Positions 1 through 4,948 of a stretch of DNA of 7,293 nucleotides are shown here, piece after piece (the stretch's first letter is position 1; every line of letters begins with the position of its first letter). The translations under genes were made by a program, and so were the position numbers. The stretch lies in the NCBI GenBank assembly GCA_016302195.1, contig JAEDOA010000079.1, positions 1 to 7,293 on the forward strand, given 5' to 3'. The stretch comes from Erysipelotrichaceae bacterium. GTDB taxonomy: Bacteria > Bacillota_I > Bacilli_A > Erysipelotrichales > Erysipelotrichaceae. Under the pieces are notes generated by a model that saw only the letters and a program-made list of their open reading frames with translations, was not told the origin of the DNA and searched no databases.

Positions 1-46
1 TTAGTTCATAAAAGTCCATTATCATAGATATATTTCTTGCTTCCAT
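1..46 (-). CDS. pncB: Nicotinate phosphoribosyltransferase, N-terminal fragment (cut by window edge)
   Basis: Only the first 15 codons are present; the gene runs off the left edge on the minus strand. The ATG at 46-44 opens a frame reading MEARNISMIMDFYEL, with the next codon starting with A. This resembles the conserved N-terminus of Firmicute nicotinate phosphoribosyltransferases, where a short stretch ending RNxxxxxDxYELT begins the protein. That enzyme converts nicotinate and PRPP to nicotinate mononucleotide in cytosolic NAD salvage. The start is well supported: AGGAGGTGAT lies at 60-51, four bases before the ATG, a near-perfect Shine-Dalgarno site. The gene is downstream of yugP on the same strand but separated from it by a terminator, so it probably has its own promoter. 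The product call rests on a very short stretch and could change once the rest of the gene is seen; that a gene starts here is much more certain. Confidence 0.68.
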   Translation of the reverse strand, partial: MEARNISMIMDFYEL

Positions 47-50
47 AAAA

Positions 51-60
51 ATCACCTCCT
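51..60 (-). promoter_or_regulatory. Ribosome binding site of the pncB-like gene
   Basis: Reading the minus strand, AGGAGGTGAT at 60-51 is complementary to the 3' end of 16S rRNA over its whole length. It lies four bases before the ATG at 46. It fixes the start of a gene of which only 15 codons are visible. Confidence 0.85.
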
Positions 61-82
61 AGATATTTTAACAAAAAAGAGG

Positions 83-111
83 ATTATCATAAATACAAAT
101 AATTTTAACAA
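83..111 (-). promoter_or_regulatory. Candidate sigma-70/SigA promoter for the pncB-like gene
   Basis: On the minus strand a -35 candidate TTGTTA (111-106) is followed after 17 bases by a -10 candidate GATAAT (88-83). This would give a leader of about 30 bases before the ATG at 46. A second possible -10, TGTTAAAAT (extended -10 form, TAAAAT at 70-65), lies only four bases before the Shine-Dalgarno site and has no clear -35. In DNA this AT-rich such matches occur by chance, so this is a prediction by spacing and consensus only. No riboswitch or clear operator palindrome was recognised in 61-157. Confidence 0.4.
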
Positions 112-157
112 CTATATCGTAAATGAAAACAAGCTTTTTACTTGTGGATAGAAATAT

Positions 158-195
158 AAAAGCCTATCACTTGCTTGAAAATGTGACAGGCTTTT
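158..195 (-). terminator. Rho-independent terminator after yugP
   Basis: Arms at 158-170 (AAAAGCCTATCAC) and 183-195 (GTGACAGGCTTTT) form a 13-bp stem with a 12-base loop. The one irregular position is a G-U wobble in minus-strand RNA but an A-C mismatch in plus-strand RNA. The fold is therefore better on the minus strand, where TTTTATATTT follows as the U-tract. It lies about 30 bases past the yugP stop codon, as expected for its terminator, and separates yugP from the pncB-like gene. A run of seven T also follows on the plus strand, but no plus-strand gene enters from that side. Confidence 0.82.
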
Positions 196-224
196 TTTAA
201 CAAAATACCATTGAAATCAATATG

Positions 225-896
225 TTAGTCTTTTCTTCTATGACGACTGGCAATCGAAAGATATCTTATTAAGGTTAACAGTGAAGATGCTAAGGCGACA
301 AAGTAAGTTAGCCCAGCTGCTCTAAGAACAATTCTGCAGCCTTTCATATCTTTTTGTTCGACTAAATTTAGCTGTTCTATAATAGCTAGTGCTCTATTTG
401 AAGCATCAATTTCCACAGGTAAAGTCACTAGATTTACTAGAACAATGATTGAGAATAGTAAAGCTCCGATGACGATTAGATTGGTGGCATCCATCAGTAA
501 GCCTAATAGAATGACAAAATAAGAACCATAAGAAGTAAAATTGGCGATTGGAACAAGAGTTTTTCTTAATTTCAATAAAGGGTAGCCTTCTTTATCCTGG
601 ATTGCATGAGAGCATTCGTGGGCGCTAACTGCGATAGCTGAGATGCTGTTTGCTGAAAAGACGTTTGTGCTGAGATTTAATGTCTTGTTTATGGGATTGT
701 AATTGTCGGTTAGATTACCTGATATTGAATTAATTTGAACATCATTGATTTGGAAAAAATCTAATATTTTCTGCGCGGCATTTGCCCCACTTTCCCTAGT
801 ATAAACTGAAGAGTATTTTTTAAATGAATAGTTAACTGTTAGTGAGATAATAACACTAACAATCAAGAGAATAATTGATACCACATAATACCACAT
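225..896 (-). CDS. yugP: YugP-type membrane zinc metallopeptidase (Zn_peptidase_2 family)
   Basis: A 223-residue integral membrane protein of the neutral zinc metallopeptidase family typified by Bacillus subtilis YugP. The zinc motif HEXXH is present as HECSH at residues 93-97. LPVEIDASNRA around 159-169 supplies E162 as the likely third zinc ligand, as in the family's LPVEFxAS motif. Other family hallmarks are LTDNYNP (62-68), just before a strand leading to the active site, and TLVPIAN (113-119). Hydrophobic segments lie at about 3-24, 124-135, 139-158 and 195-213, so the active site probably sits near the membrane. The length is normal for the family and no catalytic residue is missing. 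The ATG at 896 has AAGGAGG at 914-908, 11 bases upstream, a slightly long spacing. Substrates of the family are not established; a role in membrane protein turnover is an inference. The gene is divergent from the MazG-like gene and appears monocistronic. Confidence 0.9.
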   Translation of the reverse strand: MWYYVVSIILLIVSVIISLTVNYSFKKYSSVYTRESGANAAQKILDFFQINDVQINSISGNLTDNYNPINKTLNLSTNVFSANSISAIAVSAHECSHAIQDKEGYPLLKLRKTLVPIANFTSYGSYFVILLGLLMDATNLIVIGALLFSIIVLVNLVTLPVEIDASNRALAIIEQLNLVEQKDMKGCRIVLRAAGLTYFVALASSLLTLIRYLSIASRHRRKD

Positions 897-907
897 ACTT
901 TTAAAAA

Positions 908-928
908 CCTCCTTGTTAAATTATAGCA
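908..928 (-). promoter_or_regulatory. Extended -10 promoter and Shine-Dalgarno site of yugP
   Basis: On the minus strand TGCTATAAT (928-920) is a perfect -10 hexamer with the TGn extension. No good -35 is found 16-18 bases further up (the best is GGTTAG or AGGTTA), which suits an extended -10 promoter. AAGGAGG (914-908) follows after only five bases, so a start seven bases below the -10 would place the RNA end inside the Shine-Dalgarno site. Either initiation is slightly displaced or the true promoter lies elsewhere. Confidence 0.45.
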
Positions 929-958
929 AAAAATAGATAGGCTAACCTTAAAGCACAT

Positions 959-999
959 TTGTTTTTAAAACTTATTTTGTTATAATATCACTCAGGGAG
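959..999 (+). promoter_or_regulatory. Extended -10 promoter and RBS of the MazG-like/HAD operon
   Basis: A perfect -10 TATAAT at 981-986 is preceded by TGT, giving the TGn extended -10 form. TTGTTT at 959-964 is a weak -35 candidate 16 bases upstream. The predicted transcript start is near 993, and the Shine-Dalgarno sequence GGGAG (995-999) begins almost at once, eight bases before the ATG at 1008. The untranslated leader would be only about 15 bases. The site stands back to back with the yugP promoter in a 111-bp divergent region. Confidence 0.6.
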
Positions 1000-1007
1000 A
1001 TTAGATT

Positions 1008-1334
1008 ATGGAAATAAATGAATATCAGAAGCTGGCCTTAAAAACTAACAATAGTCAACTTGATAAAGATATGATGCTTTTAAATAGCGCTTTAGGTTTA
1101 GCAGGGGAATCAGGTGAAGTGGTTGATATAATAAAAAAATACTATTTTCATTCGCATAGTTTAGATAAGCAGCAGTTAATCAAAGAATTGGGAGATGTAT
1201 GCTGGTATATTGCTCAATGCTGCTTTGCTATAGATACTGACATGGAAACAGTAATGGAAGAGAATATTAGAAAATTGGCAAAACGATATCCGAATGGCTT
1301 TAATAGTATGGATTCGATAAATAGAAAGGATTAG
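1008..1334 (+). CDS. MazG-like nucleotide pyrophosphohydrolase
   Basis: A 108-residue single-domain all-alpha NTP pyrophosphohydrolase of the MazG-like group, a cytosolic Mg-dependent fold that hydrolyses (d)NTPs to NMP and pyrophosphate. The N-terminal NEYQKLALKT (4-13) and LNSALGLAGESGEVVDIIKK (25-44) are typical of the family. The metal-binding acidic pairs are E34/E37 (ExxE) and E60/D63 (ExxD, in KELGDVCWYIAQ). The C-terminal RKLAKRYPNGF (88-98) is the usual nucleotide-phosphate-binding tail motif of short MazG-like proteins. Length and motifs are complete. The exact nucleotide preference cannot be predicted. It is the first gene of a two-gene operon; the stop codon is three bases before the HAD phosphatase start, and the RBS of that gene lies within this gene's last codons. 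The fold also occurs as a phage accessory protein, but nothing else here looks phage-like. Confidence 0.9.
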   Translation: MEINEYQKLALKTNNSQLDKDMMLLNSALGLAGESGEVVDIIKKYYFHSHSLDKQQLIKELGDVCWYIAQCCFAIDTDMETVMEENIRKLAKRYPNGFNSMDSINRKD

Positions 1335-1337
1335 CTG

Positions 1338-2030
1338 ATGAAGACCTTTATTTTTGATTTAGATGATACTTTATATGATGTTTCAACTCCATATTTTAAA
1401 TCTTTAGAAAGCGAAGGGATAATCATTGATGAAAAAATCAAGAAAGATTTGTTCATTGTAAGTAGGCATTATAGCGATGTTTATTATGATAAAGAAAAAG
1501 CAGGAGAAATTAACACCAAAGAGATGTATGTTTTAAGGGTTAAGCAGGCATTAAGTGATTTTTCCATATATGTTGATGATGATAAAGCTTATGCAATTCA
1601 TTTAAATTATCTTTATCAACAAAAAAGCATTGCTCTAAGTGACGAAATGAAAGCACTATTGTCTTTTTTGAAAGAAAAATCCACTCTTGCGGTAGTAACA
1701 AACGGGCCTAGCCAGCATCAATGGGGCAAGATAAAGCAATTGAATCTTCAACAGTTTTTTGATGTCGATAAAATTGTGGTTTCAGATGATGTATGTTGTA
1801 GAAAACCTGATGAAAAGATTTTCAATATTATTGCCCAAAGATGCAATAGCTCAGTAGAAGACTGCTATTTTGTGGGTGACTCCTATAATTGCGATATAGT
1901 TGGCAGTAAGAATGCGCATATGAAGGCAATCTGGTATAACCATAGACAAAGAAGCTTTGAGGATAATATAGCTGATTTTACAGTTGATAGTTTTGCCCAA
2001 TTGGATAAATTACTTAGAGAATTAGTATAG
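1338..2030 (+). CDS. HAD-superfamily phosphatase, YjjG/nucleotidase-like
   Basis: A 230-residue HAD hydrolase, cytosolic and Mg-dependent. Motif I is DLDDT at 7-11, with D7 as nucleophile and D9 as general acid/base. Motif II is TNG at 121-123, motif III is K156 in RKPDEKIF, and motif IV is GDSYNCD at 180-186. A helical C1 cap occupies roughly residues 15-110. This layout fits the subfamily containing pyrimidine 5'-nucleotidase YjjG and related 2-haloacid-dehalogenase-like phosphatases. The substrate is uncertain: HAD C1 enzymes are promiscuous, and phosphoglycolate or a sugar phosphate would also be possible. The position directly behind a MazG-like enzyme favours a nucleotide. The start ATG lies three bases after the upstream stop, with AAAGGA (1325-1330) inside the upstream gene, so translation is probably coupled. 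All catalytic residues are present. Confidence 0.85.
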   Translation: MKTFIFDLDDTLYDVSTPYFKSLESEGIIIDEKIKKDLFIVSRHYSDVYYDKEKAGEINTKEMYVLRVKQALSDFSIYVDDDKAYAIHLNYLYQQKSIALSDEMKALLSFLKEKSTLAVVTNGPSQHQWGKIKQLNLQQFFDVDKIVVSDDVCCRKPDEKIFNIIAQRCNSSVEDCYFVGDSYNCDIVGSKNAHMKAIWYNHRQRSFEDNIADFTVDSFAQLDKLLRELV

Positions 2031-2058
2031 TTCGTTAGTAGATGATTGAATGAGAAGA

Positions 2059-2092
2059 AAAAATGAGCGTTTTGATTAAAACGTTCATTTTT
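2059..2092 (+). terminator. Strong rho-independent terminator of the MazG-like/HAD operon
   Basis: Arms AAAAATGAGCGTTTT (2059-2073) and AAAACGTTCATTTTT (2078-2092) form a 15-bp stem with one G-U wobble around a GATT tetraloop. The descending arm carries the T-tract. It lies 28 bases after the HAD stop codon. The structure is nearly symmetric, but only plus-strand genes flank it. Confidence 0.9.
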
Positions 2093-2106
2093 ATTGACTT
2101 AACTGG

Positions 2107-2147
2107 TTGACTGTGTTTAGATTAAGTAAAATAATGTAAAAAGGAGG
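2107..2147 (+). promoter_or_regulatory. Promoter and RBS of the MBL-NIF3-manA-MATE-AEC run
   Basis: TTGACT (2107-2112, five of six consensus bases) is followed after 17 bases by AATAAT (2130-2135, five of six). The Shine-Dalgarno site AAGGAGG (2141-2147) starts five bases after the -10, six bases before the ATG at 2154. Transcription would thus begin at about the Shine-Dalgarno site itself. A second TTGACT occurs 13 bases upstream (2094-2099), with a poor -10 (TTAGAT, 2117-2122) at correct spacing. Its position right after the terminator supports a new transcription unit here. Confidence 0.6.
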
Positions 2148-2153
2148 TAAAAT

Positions 2154-3131
2154 ATGAATCTCAATCCAAGAGAGATTAAGTCTCAACTAAAATCATACAG
2201 GATTAATCCAGAACCAGAAAAACCTTCAAGATGGTCATTTTTGAAAGTTTTGAGAGAATTCAGCAATATTAAAGAATTCTATCCTGATATTAATCCATAT
2301 GCCGAAGTATATCATTATAAAGATAATTTATATGCTATTTTTACTGAAGGTTTGTCAAAAACCTGCGGTGATATGTGGCACTACTTAATAGTCGGCCCTA
2401 AAAAAGCCCTGCTTATCGATACAGGATTTGGTGTCGGTAATTTGAAGGCTTTATGCGAAAAGCTGGCTGAAGGTAAAGAAATAATATGCGTAAATACCCA
2501 CTATCATCTTGATCATATTGGTGGTAATCTGTGGTTTGATAAGGTATATTGTCATCAATATGATAAAAAATATATCGAAGAAAGCATCTATCCAACCTTT
2601 ATTACTGAGAAGGTGTTGAATGCAGATGGTTCTATCAAAGATACTTATTTTGATGTAAATGATCTTCCTGCATTTCATAAATATGAAGTAATTGGCGTAG
2701 AGGATGGTTATAAATTTGATTTAGGGGATAATTACATTGTTGAATTGATTCATTTGCCTGGTCACACTCCTGGTCAATCAGGCTATTTTGATCATCAAAG
2801 TGGTTGCTTCTTCATTGGGGATACAACTAGTGCTTTACCAGCTCGAAAAGATGAAGAACATAAGGAATGCTGCACAATCCAAGCATTAAGAGATGCCATG
2901 GTAAATGTCTTAAATAAATATGGCGACAAGATTTCAGGAGTATATCCTGGCCATGGTACTTTTGATTTACATCCAGTATCTCTTCAGTATTTAGTTGATG
3001 CTTGTAACTCAATATTGAAAAATCCGGATAATTATGACAAGATTACGACATTTGGAGGAAGAAGAATGATGGCAAAATTTATCTTTCAACAAGGAAGTGA
3101 TTTAAAGTATACTGATGAAAGTATAAAGTAA
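2154..3131 (+). CDS. Metallo-beta-lactamase-fold hydrolase
   Basis: A 325-residue cytosolic protein with a full metallo-beta-lactamase metal site: HYHLDH at 116-121 (H116, H118, D120, H121), H204 in LPGHTPGQSG, D223 in FIGDTTSA, and H267 in YPGHG. With this set it should bind two metal ions, usually Zn or Fe, and hydrolyse an ester, thioester, phosphoester or lactone-type bond. There is no signal peptide, so a secreted beta-lactamase is unlikely. About 55 residues (basic and aromatic, without recognisable motif) precede the first core strand at YAIFTEG. A C-terminal tail after 280 has GGRRMMAKF (301-309) but no extra domain I can name. The substrate cannot be inferred; glyoxalase II and lactonase are general possibilities only. 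It heads a compact run, 15 bases before the NIF3-like gene. Confidence 0.88.
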   Translation: MNLNPREIKSQLKSYRINPEPEKPSRWSFLKVLREFSNIKEFYPDINPYAEVYHYKDNLYAIFTEGLSKTCGDMWHYLIVGPKKALLIDTGFGVGNLKALCEKLAEGKEIICVNTHYHLDHIGGNLWFDKVYCHQYDKKYIEESIYPTFITEKVLNADGSIKDTYFDVNDLPAFHKYEVIGVEDGYKFDLGDNYIVELIHLPGHTPGQSGYFDHQSGCFFIGDTTSALPARKDEEHKECCTIQALRDAMVNVLNKYGDKISGVYPGHGTFDLHPVSLQYLVDACNSILKNPDNYDKITTFGGRRMMAKFIFQQGSDLKYTDESIK

Positions 3132-3146
3132 GGAAAGGAATATAAT

Positions 3147-3986
3147 ATGAAAATTAGCGAAATAATTGATGTTGTCAAGAAAAACTGCAAAGGATACGGA
3201 ACAATTGATGAGACTAAAACACGTGACAAGGTTTTGTATGGTGATGTTGATAAGCAGTGTACAGGAATTGTAACTACAATATATGCCAGCTATGATGTTA
3301 TTAAAAAGGCAAGTGAGTTGGGAGCAAATTTTATTATTGCTCATGAAGCATTATTCTGGAATCATGGCGATCATACTGACTGGTTAAAAGATAATGAAAC
3401 TTTCAAATTAAAGAAACAGCTCTTAGATGAAACAGGAATCACTGTTTGGCGTGATCACGATTATATTCATTCCGGCATAATGCACCAAGGAAGATATGTC
3501 GATGGCATCTTTTATGGTTTGGCATATGAACTAGATTGGCTAAACTATATCTCTAATGATGATGTCAATAGACCTCAACAGTTTACAATTCCAAAAACGC
3601 CAACAAGAGAAGTAGCCCAATACTTGATGGAGAAAATGAATTTAAAAGGTATGAAGACAATGGGCAACATTGATGGTTATACTGAAAAGATATATTTACC
3701 TTTCCACATTATTGGCGAAGCAGATAATAGAATGCTTTCTTACATCGAGGAAAATCATGTTGATACAATTTTAGCTATGGAGATTACTGATTTTACAGTA
3801 GCTATTTACATGCGTGACGGTGCTCAAGCCGGCTTGGCTAAATCTGTTTTAGCTGCTGGACACTTTAATGTGGAAGAACCTGGAATGAAATGGTTTGCTG
3901 AAAAGCATTTGCCAACTTTGATAAAAGATATTCCAGTTAATTTTATTCAAGCTGGTGATTCATATACAATGTTATTAAGGAAGTAA
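3147..3986 (+). CDS. NIF3-like dinuclear metal centre protein
   Basis: A 279-residue protein related to the NIF3/YbgI family (PF01784), which forms toroidal hexamers with a two-metal centre and has no settled function; the label 'GTP cyclohydrolase 1 type 2' is often transferred to it. Visible parts are TTIYASYDVIKKASELGANFIIAHEALFW split around residues 43-71, then a middle insert, then a C-terminal half containing GHFNVEEPGM (238-247). H239 and E243 match the family's HxxxE ligands. Where classical members have two adjacent histidines, this one has H66-E67, followed by NHGDH (72-76). Where they have an Asp four residues after a His, it has H104 and H108 (RDHDYIH). This suggests a subfamily with an altered ligand set. 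AAGGA (3135-3139) lies seven bases before the ATG. It follows the MBL gene by 15 bases and precedes manA by two, so the three are almost surely co-transcribed. Confidence 0.8.
   Translation: MKISEIIDVVKKNCKGYGTIDETKTRDKVLYGDVDKQCTGIVTTIYASYDVIKKASELGANFIIAHEALFWNHGDHTDWLKDNETFKLKKQLLDETGITVWRDHDYIHSGIMHQGRYVDGIFYGLAYELDWLNYISNDDVNRPQQFTIPKTPTREVAQYLMEKMNLKGMKTMGNIDGYTEKIYLPFHIIGEADNRMLSYIEENHVDTILAMEITDFTVAIYMRDGAQAGLAKSVLAAGHFNVEEPGMKWFAEKHLPTLIKDIPVNFIQAGDSYTMLLRK
3977..3983 (+). promoter_or_regulatory. Ribosome binding site of manA inside the NIF3-like gene
   Basis: AAGGAAG overlaps the final codons of the NIF3-like gene and sits five bases before the manA ATG at 3989. With a gap of two bases between stop and start, terminating ribosomes can restart at manA, which indicates translational coupling. 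Confidence 0.75.
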
Positions 3987-3988
3987 AA

Positions 3989-4909
3989 ATGGATATTGTT
4001 AAATTAAAACCAATATTTAAAGACTATCTTTGGGGTGGAGATCGCTTGAAAACTCAACTAAATAAACAAACTGATTTGGATATTGTGGCTGAAAGCTGGG
4101 AAATATCAACACACAAAGATGGTAATAGTATAGTTGAACAGACTAATGAAAGTTTGTCTGAGTTTTTAAAACGCAATCCTGATTTTTTGGGAAAGAACAT
4201 TAATCAATTGCCTATCCTGGTAAAGTTTATCGATGCTAGAGATTCGCTTTCTTTGCAGGTTCATCCTGACGAACAGTATGCCCAAATTCATGAGAATGAT
4301 CATGGTAAAACAGAGATGTGGTATATCATGGATTGTCAGCCATCAAGTTTTATTTACTATGGTGTTAACAAGGATTTGACAAAACAGCAATTTAAACAGG
4401 CGATTGAAGACAATACTGTTTTGTCTTTATTAAACAAGGTTTATGTTAAAAAGGGAGATTATTTTCTAATTGAAGCAGGAACTTTGCATGCTATTGGAGC
4501 TGGAATTATGATCTGTGAAATTCAGCAGAATTCCAATTCAACATATAGGGTTTATGACTACAATAGAAAAGACAAAAATGGCTGCTTAAGAGAACTTCAT
4601 ATTGACAAAGCAGTAGATGTCACCAATTTACATCCAATTATGCAAGGGCAGAGCGGGAATGTGGAAAAGAAAAACACATTAATGGTGGATTGTCCCTTAT
4701 TTAACTGTAGCTATTACTGTATTAATGAGCATGAAACTATCGAGTTTGACTGTGACAGTTTTAAAGCGCTTATTTTCCTTGAAGGAAATGGCAATATCGT
4801 AAGTAATGGCGAAAGTCATGCCTTTAACAAAGGTGACAGTTTCTTGTTGAGGGCAAGGCTTAAAGAAATTGAAGTTTGTGGAAATTGCGAATTAATATTA
4901 GTTAAGTAA
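3989..4909 (+). CDS. manA: Mannose-6-phosphate isomerase, class I (short Firmicute form)
   Basis: A 306-residue cupin-fold enzyme that interconverts mannose 6-phosphate and fructose 6-phosphate, linking mannose use or GDP-mannose synthesis to glycolysis. The N-terminal LKPIFKDYLWGGDRL (6-20) is diagnostic. Zinc ligands are seen as Q90 and H92 (LSLQVHPDE), E109 (KTEMWYI) and H167 (AGTLHAIGAG). The catalytic arginine is R187 in NSTYRVYDYNR. About 305-320 residues is normal for the short Firmicute form, which lacks the inserts of the fungal and E. coli enzymes. The C-terminal jelly-roll (about 230-306) is unusually cysteine-rich, with C235, C240, C244, C255, C297 and C300. The gene starts two bases after the NIF3-like stop. 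No mannose PTS or sugar kinase is visible in the window, so its pathway context is missing here. Confidence 0.95.
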   Translation: MDIVKLKPIFKDYLWGGDRLKTQLNKQTDLDIVAESWEISTHKDGNSIVEQTNESLSEFLKRNPDFLGKNINQLPILVKFIDARDSLSLQVHPDEQYAQIHENDHGKTEMWYIMDCQPSSFIYYGVNKDLTKQQFKQAIEDNTVLSLLNKVYVKKGDYFLIEAGTLHAIGAGIMICEIQQNSNSTYRVYDYNRKDKNGCLRELHIDKAVDVTNLHPIMQGQSGNVEKKNTLMVDCPLFNCSYYCINEHETIEFDCDSFKALIFLEGNGNIVSNGESHAFNKGDSFLLRARLKEIEVCGNCELILVK

Positions 4910-4940
4910 GACTATAGGGTAAAACCTATAGTCTAATTTT
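4909..4940 (+). terminator. Intergenic hairpin between manA and the MATE gene, weak terminator or processing site
   Basis: AGACTATAGG (4909-4918) and CCTATAGTCT (4925-4934) form a perfect 10-bp stem with a GTAAAA loop, followed by AATTTT. The U-tract is short and interrupted, so termination is probably partial. The hairpin begins at the last base of the manA stop codon. It ends just ahead of the next gene's Shine-Dalgarno site, leaving no room for a promoter in the gap. Expression of the downstream genes must come from read-through or from a promoter inside manA. A weak candidate is TTGAAG (4869-4874) with TAATAT (4893-4898). Confidence 0.65.
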
Positions 4941-4945
4941 GGAGG
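4941..4945 (+). promoter_or_regulatory. Closely spaced Shine-Dalgarno site of the MATE gene
   Basis: GGAGG is separated from the ATG at 4949 by only three bases, tighter than the usual five to nine. The protein N-terminus matches the family from this ATG, so the start is still favoured. The hairpin ending at 4934 lies six bases upstream and might influence access to this site. Confidence 0.6.
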
Positions 4946-4948
4946 CTT

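Noticed and set aside
47..157. Riboswitch or NAD-responsive operator upstream of the pncB-like gene
   Set aside because: No conserved aptamer core or clear palindrome could be recognised; only promoter-like hexamers and a Shine-Dalgarno site are visible.
158..195. The hairpin as a plus-strand terminator or regulatory leader element
   Set aside because: No plus-strand gene enters from the left, and the stem has an A-C mismatch on that strand but a G-U pair on the minus strand, so it belongs to yugP.
1008..1334. MazG-like protein as a phage or toxin-antitoxin component
   Set aside because: Its partner is a HAD phosphatase, no toxin, recombinase or phage gene is nearby, and it has its own housekeeping-type promoter and terminator.
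2154..3131. MBL-fold protein as an antibiotic-resistance beta-lactamase
   Set aside because: It lacks a signal peptide, carries the HxHxDH set with D223 typical of broader MBL-fold hydrolases, and sits in a metabolic gene run.
3141..3146. Perfect TATAAT just before the NIF3-like start codon
   Set aside because: It lies between the Shine-Dalgarno site and the ATG, so transcription from it would begin downstream of the start codon; it is most likely AT-rich spacer sequence.
2413..3344. Several minus-strand open frames of 60-80 codons opposite the MBL and NIF3-like genes
   Set aside because: They overlap well-supported plus-strand genes with clear catalytic motifs, encode no recognisable domain, and show no plausible start context; they are shadows of the real genes.
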